A stretch of 21,148 nt of DNA from Actinomycetota bacterium. GTDB taxonomy: Bacteria > Actinomycetota > CADDZG01 > WHSQ01. Location of the stretch: assembly GCA_016781115.1 (NCBI GenBank), contig JADDQX010000027.1, positions 1 to 21,148 on the forward strand. The letters are read 5' to 3'. Position 1 is the first letter of the stretch. Each line of letters opens with the position of its first letter. The notes under the pieces are model-generated. The model was not told where the DNA came from and did not search any database. It saw nothing but the letters and a program-made list of their open reading frames with translations. Made by a program: the position numbers and the translations under genes. This document shows, piece after piece, positions 14,116-20,911 of this stretch.

Positions 14116-14262
14116 CTATTCAGGATGCTCGTCAGGCAGCCGAGCTGCGAACTCGTCGTTAGCCTTCGGCCTACGCCGCTCAACGTCCTCGACAGGATGC
14201 GGGACCTTTCTGACCACAAGGAAGAAAGCTAGGGCCGCGATCCGGCCGCCGTCGACGATCAC
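14116..14262 (-). CDS. Small membrane protein or gene remnant
   Basis: A 48-codon frame from GTG 14262: a hydrophobic start IVDGGRIAALAFFLVVRKVP followed by a charged tail (HPVEDVERRRPKANDEFAARLPDEHPE). The composition looks coding, but no Shine-Dalgarno precedes it and an in-frame TAG lies just upstream. It could be the C-terminal remnant of a membrane protein cut at the boundary repeat (14303). No homologue recognised. Apart from this and the repeat, 14023-14431 is empty. Confidence 0.35.
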   Translation of the reverse strand: MIVDGGRIAALAFFLVVRKVPHPVEDVERRRPKANDEFAARLPDEHPE

Positions 14263-14302
14263 CAGGTACGACCATTTGCACTACCAACTGCACTCTCTAC
14301 GC

Positions 14303-14353
14303 CGGACCTACGGATTAGCACTCTGTTCGCGACGCCCATTGGGCCGCACCTCG
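14303..14353. repeat. Boundary repeat, copy 2, between the Kiwa and metal modules
   Basis: CGGACCTACGGATTAGCACT...ATTGGGCCGCA aligns with copies at 12336 and 19242. It separates the defence genes from the leftward metal operon, without a tRNA fragment or toxin-antitoxin pair beside it. Confidence 0.65.
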
Positions 14354-14431
14354 GCGGCCCTGCGAGACACGAAGGCCTGCGGCCTCGGGCGGACATTCGG
14401 CTGCTCTGTCTGTGTGGACAGAACGCGTAGT

Positions 14432-15160
14432 TCACCTGCGCCTTTCTTGCCCGGCGTACTGGTGTGATTCTGTGTCCGCCACCAGCTTCTCGAGATCCGA
14501 TCTGCGGGCGATCCCGACGAAGCGGCCCTTCGGCGTCGTCACGAGCACCGCCGGCACATCGCGCTTCGTCATCCTCTTGAGGAGCGCAGCTGCCGATTCA
14601 GTCGCACGCACCGTCGTGGGTCCGGTCTCCATCACGTCCTCGACGGTCGACTCGTCTTCGCGTGTCAGGTGACGTTTGCGAAGCCGTCCCATGAGGATGT
14701 CGTGGTCGTTCAGAACGACGCAATAGTCCTGCCCCGACGCCGCCACGGCGCGGCGGGAATCCGCGACCTGCGTCCCCAAAAGACATTCGTGCACGACATC
14801 TCGACGCGCGACCTCACCCACGAGCGGGTAGTGCGGGCCTTTACCCTCCGTCGGCAGTCCGGTCGCGATCCATTCCGCCTTCCCTCCGACGAAGTCGTAG
14901 ACGTTCTCGAATCCCATCGCTTCGAGCTGCCACGCAGCCCGCGGACTCATGTCTCAGGCGTCGTCCCAGCAATAGACCACGACCGGGCGAGTCCGATCGA
15001 GCCCACGCACTGCGTCGATATCGAGATCCTTGAGAGGGATATTGATCGAACCCGCTAGGTGCTCCTCCTCATACTCCTCGCGCGGAAGCACCTCGATCAA
15101 CTGACGCTGCGAAGCGGCCATCAGCCTTCGGAGCTCTTCAACTCCAATGTCGGTCGGCAT
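14432..15160 (-). CDS. Rhodanese-CBS protein with in-frame UGA (candidate selenoprotein), copy 2
   Basis: Read through UGA this gives 242 residues. The rhodanese domain has LIEVLPREEYEEEHLAGSINIPLKDLD and PVVVYCWDDA with catalytic Cys64. UGA is codon 69 (14954-14956), followed in frame by DMSPRAAWQLEAMGFENVYDFVGGKAEW. Two CBS motifs follow, including DYCVVLNDHDILMGRL and KRDVPAVLVTTPKGRFVGIARRSDLEKL. It is clearly diverged from the copy at 8561 (for example REEYEEEHLAGS against NKEYEEEHLPGA), yet the UGA position and both flanks are the same. It is the last gene of the MerR/P1B-ATPase operon, 13 nt after merR. It could supply sulfane sulfur or act as a thiol redox protein in metal stress; that role is inference. 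Confidence 0.8.
14924..14948 (-). ncRNA. bSECIS-like hairpin after UGA, copy 2
   Basis: Same shape as copy 1: GAGU/GCUC and CCGCG/CGUGG close the loop GGCUG, with a 2-nt bulge (CA). Compared with copy 1 an A-U pair becomes G-U and the loop changes at one base, so pairing is retained. The coding sequence also constrains this region, so the support is moderate. Confidence 0.5.
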
Positions 15161-15173
15161 TTACAGAACCTTT

Positions 15174-15584
15174 CTAGTCGGGATCAGGCGGCCTGTGGTG
15201 TGTGATCAGCGGGCAATACCTCTCCCCCTCTATCGTGCGCCTCTCCTCTGCCTCCGCGATAAGGGTTTCTAGCTCGCCTTTGAGCGCACGCATCTCGCGG
15301 ATCCGTCTGTTCAGGTCAGCGACCTCACTACGAACCACTTCGACCACATAGTCACAGGGGCGTTCGCCTCGATCCCGAAACGCGAGCAGCTCCGCGATGT
15401 CGTCAAGCTTCAGACCGAGCCGCTGAGCGCTCTTGATGAACTGCAGCCGCTCCACGTGCTCATCGTCGTAGTCGCGGTAACCCGATTGCGTTCGCGGGGG
15501 TTCCGGAATGACGCCGATCGACTCGTAGAAACGGATGGTCTTCGGGGTCACTCCCGCGCGTTGGGCGATCTCGCCGATCTTCAT
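15174..15584 (-). CDS. MerR-family metal-responsive activator
   Basis: 136 residues. The DNA-binding head is MKIGEIAQRAGVTPKTIRFYESIGVIPEPPRTQSGYRDYD, followed by a long dimerisation helix. Cys77 (GERPCDYV) stands where the divalent-metal sensors ZntR and MerR have Cys and the Cu(I) sensor CueR has Ser. Cys124 lies in the metal-loop region (RYCPLITHH). A Zn/Cd/Pb/Hg-type sensor is therefore more likely than a CueR. It lies inside the operon, 4 nt after the ATPase gene, and its probable target is the 20-bp-spacer promoter at 18280-18311. Confidence 0.85.
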   Translation of the reverse strand: MKIGEIAQRAGVTPKTIRFYESIGVIPEPPRTQSGYRDYDDEHVERLQFIKSAQRLGLKLDDIAELLAFRDRGERPCDYVVEVVRSEVADLNRRIREMRALKGELETLIAEAEERRTIEGERYCPLITHHRPPDPD

Positions 15585-15588
15585 CAGG

Positions 15589-17892
15589 CTATGCAGTCTC
15601 GGGAGCAGGATCGCTGCGGGTATGGCCTACCGAGCGCACCGCCTCGGTAAGCAGTGAGAGGCGCCCCCATAGGGAGTTGGCGAACACCCTACTGACGCTC
15701 GCGATCATCGCCACCATCGCCCACACCGGATAGACGAGTCCCGTCGTCGCGAGCGGGACCCCGATCGCGTTGAACAGGAACGCGAGGACAACGTTCTGTC
15801 GCGTCTTGGCATAGCTGCGCGAGCTGATGTCGATCGCAACGAGCAGCGATTCGAGCCTGTTGCCGGTGATGATGATGTCTGACGACTCGATAGCGATGTC
15901 GGTTCCGGCCCCCATGGCGACCCCGACGTCAGCCTGCATCAGAGCTGGCGCGTCGTTGATCCCATCACCGACCATCGCCACGCGGCTCCGCTCCTGTAGC
16001 TCGCGCACCACATCGGCCTTCTGGGCGGGCAGCACGCCGGCGCGGACCTCGTCGATACCGAGTTTGTTCGCTACACGACGTGCCGCACGTTCGTTGTCCC
16101 CGGTCACCATCACAGGGGTGATGCCGCGCCCACGCAGCTGGGCGATCGCCTCTTTTGTCCCGTCCCGTACCTCATCACCCAGCGCGATCGCACCGATGAG
16201 GCGATCCTCCCGGGCGACCACTACAACCGTCGCGCCGTTGCTCTCAAGCACGTCGACGCGCGGTGCCAGCGCGCCAAGGTCGAGTCCAGAGGAGCCAAAG
16301 AACGCGGGGCTGCCGACCGTCACACGCTTGCCTGCGACCTGAGCCCGGATGCCGCGCCCCGACAACGCCTCGAAATCCCCCGCGTGCTCAAGCTTTAGGC
16401 CCCCGTCGAGGGCGGCGGCCACGATCGCCTGGCCAACTGGATGCTCGGACGAAGACTCCGCCGATGCAGCCAGCGCCAGGACTTCATCCCGATCGCCGTC
16501 AACGGCTTCGACCGCGCGAACTGTGAACCGGCCCTCGGTGAGGGTGCCTGTCTTGTCGAGCACGATCGTGCGGACCTGCCGGAAGGCCTGGAACGCCTCG
16601 CCCGTGCGCATGAGAATCCCTCGTTCGGCAGCGGCGCCGGCGCCTCGCACGATCGCGAGCGGTGCGGCGATCCCGACCGCGCAGGGGTATCCCATGACGA
16701 GGACACTCAGCGCCGCGAAGACCGCTCGGTCGACGTCGGCTTCTCCGCCGACAAGCGCCGGGCCAGCGGACCAGAACGCGAACGCCAACGTCGCGAGGAT
16801 CAACACGCTCGGCGCGTAGACCTGCAAGACACGGTCGACGAGATGAAGGATGCCTGGCTTGAGAGCGCGCGCGTCCTCAACGTGACGGATCACCTGAGCT
16901 AGAAAACTCTCCTGTCCCACCGCGTTCACCTCGACGGCAAGCGTCCCGAAACCGTTGATCGACCCGCCGATGACCGTCGCACCCGCGTCCTTTTCGACCG
17001 GGACCGGCTCTCCGGTGACGAGCGATTCATCGACCGCAGAATGGCCATCGCGGACGACGCCGTCGACCGGGATGCGCTCTCCGGGCCGGATGCGCACATG
17101 GTCGCCCACCGAGACCTCCTCGATCGGCACCTCGCGCTCGTCGCCATCCTCGATGACGCGTGCGGTGTCGGGCTGCAGATCGAGAAGACGTTTGACCGCC
17201 TGCGAGCTGCGCGTCCGCACGATCAGCGAGAGCCACTCGGAGAAGATGTGGTAGTTCTCAGCCAGCACCGCAACCGCGAAGAAGCCTCCCGTAGGGAAAC
17301 CTGCGGGCGCGATCGTCATCCCGTAGATGCCTCCCGCGATGCCGGCGAACGCGGTCGCCTCGACCATGACGTGCTGGTTGAGGATGCCGCGCCGCAGCGA
17401 CTGCAGCGCCATGACGAGGATGTGCCACGCGAGTCCGAACACCGCGACGAGTGCCGCCGCGCCCAGCACCCACGGCAGCCACGCCCAACCGACGTCGCCA
17501 AAGAGCTCGACGAACATCAACGGGATCGAAACCAGGCTCAGCGCGGATGCGGCGATGAGCCGGTTGCGCTCGCGCACGAGATCGGCTTCCTCTTCTTCGA
17601 ATGTCCGCGTCTTGCGGGGGTCCCAGATCGTGTAGCCGATGTCCTTGAGCGTCTGGAGCAGCTCCTCGGGCTCGGTGCGCTGCGGGTCGAATTCGATCAG
17701 CGCCTGTTCGTGAGTGAGACTGACCGCGACCTTGTCGACGCCGTCATGTTGTCCCAAGGCTTTCTCGATGGTTCCGGTGCACAGCGAGCAGTGGAGGCCG
17801 CCGATCTTGGCGCGGATGCGTGCACGATCCGAGCGCGCAGAACGCTCCTCCTCCCAGAACTGTGCCTTGACCTCGGTCGCGGTCGTTGCCAC
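15589..17892 (-). CDS. P1B-type heavy-metal-transporting ATPase with YPC motif
   Basis: 767-residue metal efflux pump. It has an N-terminal HMA domain (GLHCSLC, Cys35/Cys38) and membrane helices from about residue 112. The actuator TGE is in LVTGEPVPVEK (~293), and the transmembrane metal site YPCAVGIAAP is near 402-404. DKTGT has the phosphorylated Asp near 446. SSEHPVGQAI (~484) and GDGINDAPAL (~642) complete the cytoplasmic domains. The membrane Cys motif is YPC rather than CPC, SPC or TPC, so the ion cannot be assigned safely to copper or zinc. GTG start directly after the chaperone stop; merR follows. The HMA chaperone and MerR neighbours support a soft metal. Confidence 0.92.
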   Translation of the reverse strand: MATTATEVKAQFWEEERSARSDRARIRAKIGGLHCSLCTGTIEKALGQHDGVDKVAVSLTHEQALIEFDPQRTEPEELLQTLKDIGYTIWDPRKTRTFEEEEADLVRERNRLIAASALSLVSIPLMFVELFGDVGWAWLPWVLGAAALVAVFGLAWHILVMALQSLRRGILNQHVMVEATAFAGIAGGIYGMTIAPAGFPTGGFFAVAVLAENYHIFSEWLSLIVRTRSSQAVKRLLDLQPDTARVIEDGDEREVPIEEVSVGDHVRIRPGERIPVDGVVRDGHSAVDESLVTGEPVPVEKDAGATVIGGSINGFGTLAVEVNAVGQESFLAQVIRHVEDARALKPGILHLVDRVLQVYAPSVLILATLAFAFWSAGPALVGGEADVDRAVFAALSVLVMGYPCAVGIAAPLAIVRGAGAAAERGILMRTGEAFQAFRQVRTIVLDKTGTLTEGRFTVRAVEAVDGDRDEVLALAASAESSSEHPVGQAIVAAALDGGLKLEHAGDFEALSGRGIRAQVAGKRVTVGSPAFFGSSGLDLGALAPRVDVLESNGATVVVVAREDRLIGAIALGDEVRDGTKEAIAQLRGRGITPVMVTGDNERAARRVANKLGIDEVRAGVLPAQKADVVRELQERSRVAMVGDGINDAPALMQADVGVAMGAGTDIAIESSDIIITGNRLESLLVAIDISSRSYAKTRQNVVLAFLFNAIGVPLATTGLVYPVWAMVAMIASVSRVFANSLWGRLSLLTEAVRSVGHTRSDPAPETA

Positions 17893-18099
17893 CTAGACCA
17901 CCTCGAATCCAAGCGCCTCGATGCGCGAGCGGATGGTCGCCTCGTCGAGCGTGGCTTCATCGAAGGCGAGCTCCACCTGCTGGGAGGTGTGGTCGGCCTT
18001 GACCTGTCGCACACCGTCGAGATGCCCGAGCGCCTGCTCGATCCGCGACGCGCACCCGCCGCAATGCATGCCCTTCGTAGTGAGCGTCGTCTGCTCCAT
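17893..18099 (-). CDS. HMA-domain metallochaperone (CopZ/MerP-like)
   Basis: 68-residue single HMA domain: TLTTKGMHCGGCASRIEQALGHLDGVRQVKADHTSQQVELAFDEATLDEATIRSRIEALGFEVV, shown here as the domain's full run of elements with Cys13/Cys16 as the metal pair. No signal peptide is present, so it is cytoplasmic and would pass metal to the ATPase HMA domain. It directly abuts both neighbours: the stop of the Cys-rich gene precedes its ATG and its own stop precedes the ATPase GTG. Confidence 0.88.
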   Translation of the reverse strand: MEQTTLTTKGMHCGGCASRIEQALGHLDGVRQVKADHTSQQVELAFDEATLDEATIRSRIEALGFEVV

Positions 18100-18240
18100 C
18101 TAGCTCACTTTCTCCATTTCGTGCCCGCAGCAGTCGACGAAGCTCTGCGTCGCCTCCATCTGCGGGTCGCTCGTCACCGTGATCTCGCAGTTGCACCCCT
18201 CGACCGAGCACCGGAACCTGTCGCCTTGCCGAACCTCCAT
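18100..18240 (-). CDS. Small Cys-rich metal-binding protein (metallothionein-like)
   Basis: 46 residues from ATG 18240, with AAAGGAG 7 nt upstream. The sequence holds RCSVEGCNCEITV and FVDCCGHEM: five Cys and one His in two clusters, as in small metal-binding proteins. An earlier ATG at 18369 in the same frame would cover the MerR promoter and is unlikely. As first gene of the metal operon it may buffer the metal ion. It is not a classical bacterial SmtA metallothionein, so the function is inferred from composition and place. Confidence 0.7.
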   Translation of the reverse strand: MEVRQGDRFRCSVEGCNCEITVTSDPQMEATQSFVDCCGHEMEKVS

Positions 18241-18279
18241 CGGAGTCTCCTTTCGCGCCTCGGCTTCCACGTCGCCCTG

Positions 18280-18311
18280 ATCGTAGACCTTCCAGTCGAC
18301 TGGAATGTCAA
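18280..18311 (-). promoter_or_regulatory. MerR-type promoter of the metal operon
   Basis: On the minus strand, TTGACA (18306-18311) and TACGAT (18280-18285) are separated by 20 bp instead of 17. The spacer contains the perfect 16-bp palindrome TTCCAGTCGACTGGAA (18290-18305). A long spacer with a central dyad is the hallmark of MerR-activated promoters, and the bases CTTGAC...CTGGAAGGTCTA resemble copA/mer-type sites. It drives the Cys-rich, chaperone, ATPase, merR and rhodanese genes. Confidence 0.8.
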
Positions 18312-18377
18312 GTAGGCCGGACGTCTTGATGGTGATGGCGGTCCTGGCAGCGATAGGGGTCGTCATCACGGACGGGC

Positions 18378-18656
18378 TCAGCGAGCGTGTCCCCTCTGCG
18401 GATACGCGGCACCACGGTGCTTAATCGCACGCACGATCAGCTTCGGTGAACGGCGACCCCCTTCTATCGAATAGATGATCCTGTAGCTCCCAACGCGCGC
18501 TGACCACAATCCCTTGAGGCGCCCCAACAGCGGCTTGCCCGCAGCCTCCGGATCGATCTCGAGGTCGGTCAGAGCGTTGAGTACTGGATTTTTGAGTTTT
18601 GCTGGAAGGGCCTCGAAATGTCGCGTCGCTTCACGGGTCAGTTGGACCCGAGCCAT
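18378..18656 (-). CDS. relE: RelE/ParE-family toxin, copy 2
   Basis: 92 residues: MARVQLTREATRHFEALPAK, then DPEAAGKPLLGRLKGLWSARVGSYRIIYSIEGG and KLIVRAIKHR. Most differences from copy 1 are conservative, with a different C-terminal end. The start overlaps the antitoxin stop. It sits between the metal operon promoter and att site 2, where a toxin-antitoxin pair could stabilise the island. Confidence 0.88.
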   Translation of the reverse strand: MARVQLTREATRHFEALPAKLKNPVLNALTDLEIDPEAAGKPLLGRLKGLWSARVGSYRIIYSIEGGRRSPKLIVRAIKHRGAAYPQRGHAR

Positions 18657-18922
18657 CAGGTTCTGTTGCGGCGCAGATCGTCGAGAGAGGTGAGGCGACC
18701 GGAGCGGACATCGTCGTCACTCTTCCGCAATGACTCGAGAAGTTCCTTATCCTGCAGGATGTCTAGCGTCTCCTCCAGCGACTCGTATTCGTCGGCTGAA
18801 AGCATGACTGCAGACGGACGCCCATTGCGGGTGATTAGGACGTGTTCTTGTTTGTCCACGACCTCGTCGAGGAGCTCGGTGAGATTGGCGCGAGCCTCGG
18901 TAAACGGCACTATCTTCGCCAC
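18656..18922 (-). CDS. Phd/YefM-family antitoxin, copy 2
   Basis: 88 residues from GTG 18922 (MAKIVPFTEARANLTELLDEV), the same start as copy 1; an upstream ATG at 18940 falls inside the operator and is unlikely. The body VLITRNGRPSAVMLSADEYESLEETLDILQDKELL is nearly identical to copy 1, while the toxin-binding tail (SLRKSDDDVRSGRLTSLDDLRR) is more diverged. Cross-talk between the two pairs is possible. Confidence 0.88.
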   Translation of the reverse strand: MAKIVPFTEARANLTELLDEVVDKQEHVLITRNGRPSAVMLSADEYESLEETLDILQDKELLESLRKSDDDVRSGRLTSLDDLRRNRT

Positions 18923-18931
18923 GGAGGCAGT

Positions 18932-18947
18932 GTACATCATTCTGTAC
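18932..18947 (-). promoter_or_regulatory. Toxin-antitoxin operator, copy 2
   Basis: Identical to copy 1: GTACA/TGTAC around TCATTC, just upstream of the antitoxin GTG. Confidence 0.55.
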
Positions 18948-18979
18948 CATTAGGCCGCAACTGGGCCGCAAGACAACCA

Positions 18980-19009
18980 TGAACACTCATAAACGTCCAT
19001 AGAAGCCCA
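18980..19009. repeat. 10-bp iterons next to att site 2
   Basis: Units TGAACACTCA, TAAACGTCCA and TAGAAGCCCA in tandem, at the same relative place as those at 12053-12082. Confidence 0.45.
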
Positions 19010-19075
19010 TGAAGAGAATGCGCAGGTCAGAGGCTGTTTAGCCGCGAAAGCGCAGGTAGACGACACGGACTCGAA

Positions 19076-19122
19076 GAAACTCTTAATTCGTCGGCTGAGG
19101 GTTCAAGTCCCTCGCGACCCAC
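19076..19122 (+). repeat. Island att site 2: 3' half of tRNA-Lys(CUU)
   Basis: GAAACTCTTAAT is shared with site 1. Five stem and five variable bases follow, then a perfect T-arm GAGGG-TTCAAGT-CCCTC (19097-19113) and GCGACCC AC. Compared with site 1 the T-stem pairs changed on both sides, so each comes from a real tRNA sequence. No 5' tRNA half is present. The sequence TAAAAGCCCTGGTCAGA follows both sites. Confidence 0.65.
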
Positions 19123-19241
19123 TGTAAAAGCCCTGGTCAGACGTGGTTTTCCTTCCGCACACATGGATTTCAGGCCGCATTTGGGCCGCCGTCGCGAGGC
19201 AGATGCAAGGGGGCGTTTGTGCCTTGGATCCATAGTCCGGC

Positions 19242-19290
19242 CGGACCTACGGACTGATGGTCCTTTCCCAGCGCCTGCTGGGCCGCATGC
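19242..19290. repeat. Boundary repeat, copy 3
   Basis: CGGACCTACGGACTGATGG...CTGCTGGGCCGCATG, the same distance downstream of the tRNA half as copy 1. The remainder of the gap 19141-19441 contains further GGCCGCA words but no gene I can support. Confidence 0.65.
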
Positions 19291-19441
19291 AAGTGAAGAG
19301 CGCGGTCGTGGCTGCCATCGGCTTTGTCTCCCCGGTCCACCCGCGAAACGCCGCATGCCGCGCGGCTTCCATCGCAGATCTCCGAAGGCGTCAACCCGCC
19401 GTGAGCAGAGGTCTGCCGTTCAACCGGGGTAAGACGATGAG

Positions 19442-19798
19442 ATGCGAACCCGATACTCGCCGACATCCGTGGCCAGAGCACAAGGGCTCTTCAACGTCCT
19501 AGGCGGTGCTTGGCCCCTCGTGAGCCTGCGGACCTTCGAGTGGGTGTACGGAAAGAAGCGGGACATCTTTCTCCAGAAGACGGTCGGAGGACTCCTGTTC
19601 TCGATCGGTTGCGTGCAACTTCTCAGTGCTGACTCGTCTGCGCAGGTGAAGACAGCTCGCCAACTCGGGCTCGCCACGGCCGCCACGCTGTTAACGGTCG
19701 ACCTCGTCTACATCCCGAGAGGCGAGATGCGCTGGACGTATTGGCAGGACGCACTATGTGAGATTGGCTGGATCGTGGCGTGGATGAGAGCGCGCTGA
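19442..19798 (+). CDS. Small membrane protein, function unknown
   Basis: 118 residues with about three hydrophobic segments: LFNVLGGAWPLVSL, KTVGGLLFSIGCVQLLSA and LGLATAATLLTVDLVYI. It ends in a conserved-looking IPRGEMRWTYWQDALCEIGWIVAW. The N-terminus ARAQGLFNVLGGAWPLVSLRTFEWVYGKK is basic. I recall similar uncharacterised proteins in soil actinobacteria but no function. The start is uncertain, as no clear Shine-Dalgarno is seen. Its 3' end overlaps the next gene by 19 bp. Confidence 0.68.
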   Translation: MRTRYSPTSVARAQGLFNVLGGAWPLVSLRTFEWVYGKKRDIFLQKTVGGLLFSIGCVQLLSADSSAQVKTARQLGLATAATLLTVDLVYIPRGEMRWTYWQDALCEIGWIVAWMRAR

Positions 19799-20382
19799 AC
19801 CGCGGCGTCCACCGGCTGACTCTTTCCGACTCGACGAAGAGGTGTTTGGAAGCGCTGCGTGAAGCAGCTGGGGTAGACGAGGGGCCGATCGAACGCCACA
19901 GCGCGCGGGTCTTCTTCATCATGGAGCGGCTGGCGACGCAAGCATCCATCCGGATCGACCGTGAGGTGGCAGCATGCGCGGCGCTCCTGCACGACATCGG
20001 TCTCTATGAGCCCGCGGCGAGTGCTCGCTTCTACCTTCGCCACGGACGGGATTCCGCACAGGAGATCATCGACGCCTTCTCATGGAGCGACGAGCGCACG
20101 CGGCGCTGCCTCGACGCCATCGAGCTGCACCACCGGCTCAGACCTCAGTGGAACGCTGGCGCCGAGGTGGAGCTGCTGCGGCTAGCAGACCTCGTGGATG
20201 CGAGCCGGGGCGTCGTCACTCTCGATCTCGACCGGAGCTGGCTGCGCTCGTTGTTCCGGGCGATCGACCGACGCGGGCTCCAGCGCGAATTGCTCCGGCA
20301 CAGCCTCCGCGGCGCTCCCTGCATGACGCGAGGCGCCATCGGCATACTGCTGAACGCGCCTCGCCGCACGGTTCACCCTTAG
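19780..20382 (+). CDS. HD-domain phosphohydrolase-like protein
   Basis: 200 residues from GTG 19780, overlapping the previous gene. HD-superfamily residues are visible: His40 (IERHSARV), His71-Asp72 (CAALLHDIGLY) and a later Asp in LRLADLVDAS. ELHHRLRPQW may add metal ligands. This fits a cytoplasmic metal-dependent phosphohydrolase. The C-terminal part (LDRSWLRSLFRAIDRRGLQRELLRHSLRG) is basic. The substrate is unknown; HD proteins act on nucleotides and cyclic dinucleotides among others. Confidence 0.78.
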   Translation: MDESALNRGVHRLTLSDSTKRCLEALREAAGVDEGPIERHSARVFFIMERLATQASIRIDREVAACAALLHDIGLYEPAASARFYLRHGRDSAQEIIDAFSWSDERTRRCLDAIELHHRLRPQWNAGAEVELLRLADLVDASRGVVTLDLDRSWLRSLFRAIDRRGLQRELLRHSLRGAPCMTRGAIGILLNAPRRTVHP

Positions 20383-20417
20383 GACAAGTCGTCTATCCGA
20401 GTCATCGAACAGGCCGC

Positions 20418-20903
20418 CTAGAACGCCGCCTCAACACCCGTTGCCAGCCACGCGTACACGACCGCGACTGTGATGCCGTACGCGATGTGCCCGACCAAGA
20501 AGCCCACGACGTCGGGACCACCAAAGTTCTTCACGAACATCCCAGCTGCTTCGCGCTCGCCCGCGATCTCCGGGTGCGCGACCGGCAGGATCGTCATCAT
20601 CACACCGGCGATCACCCAGTGCACCAGGCTCGCGGCGAGACCCCATAGTGCCAGCGCGCTGCTCGCACCAACGGCGTCGAACGCAGCTGCGTAGATCAAC
20701 GCTACGGCGATGCTCACGAATATGTGTACGACCACTCCCACCGGCCGCTGCGCCTGACCCTGCACACCAACCAGCGTCCCCCAGATGCGCGTGACGTCCA
20801 TCCGAAGTGGCAGCCCTGCGGCTCGAAGCGCCAGCCGCGCGATCATCATCGTGGTGCCGCCGATCGCGCCAGCGGCCGCCGCCGGCCACAACTCGAATGC
20901 CAA
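20418..20903 (-). CDS. Membrane protein, DUF1440/YagU-like
   Basis: 161 residues and four hydrophobic helices: WPAAAAGAIGGTTMMIARLAL, VGVVVHIFVSIAVALIYAAAF, LALWGLAASLVHWVIAGVMMT and VVGFLVGHIAYGITVAVVYAWLA. The arrangement with a final GHIAYGITVAVVY resembles YagU-type inner-membrane proteins. TTG start with AGGTGG 5 nt upstream, 8 nt after the stop of the preceding hypothetical gene, so probably one operon. Function unknown. Confidence 0.7.
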   Translation of the reverse strand: MAFELWPAAAAGAIGGTTMMIARLALRAAGLPLRMDVTRIWGTLVGVQGQAQRPVGVVVHIFVSIAVALIYAAAFDAVGASSALALWGLAASLVHWVIAGVMMTILPVAHPEIAGEREAAGMFVKNFGGPDVVGFLVGHIAYGITVAVVYAWLATGVEAAF

Positions 20904-20911
20904 GATGCCAC

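Noticed and set aside
17041..18315. 424-codon plus-strand frame opposite the ATPase and chaperone genes
   Set aside because: Antisense shadow in G+C-rich DNA; the minus strand encodes unmistakable P1B ATPase and HMA motifs, and the frame crosses several gene borders.
19027..19356. 109-codon minus-strand frame with VGREGLEPSADELRVSSSP
   Set aside because: Same false translation over att site 2.
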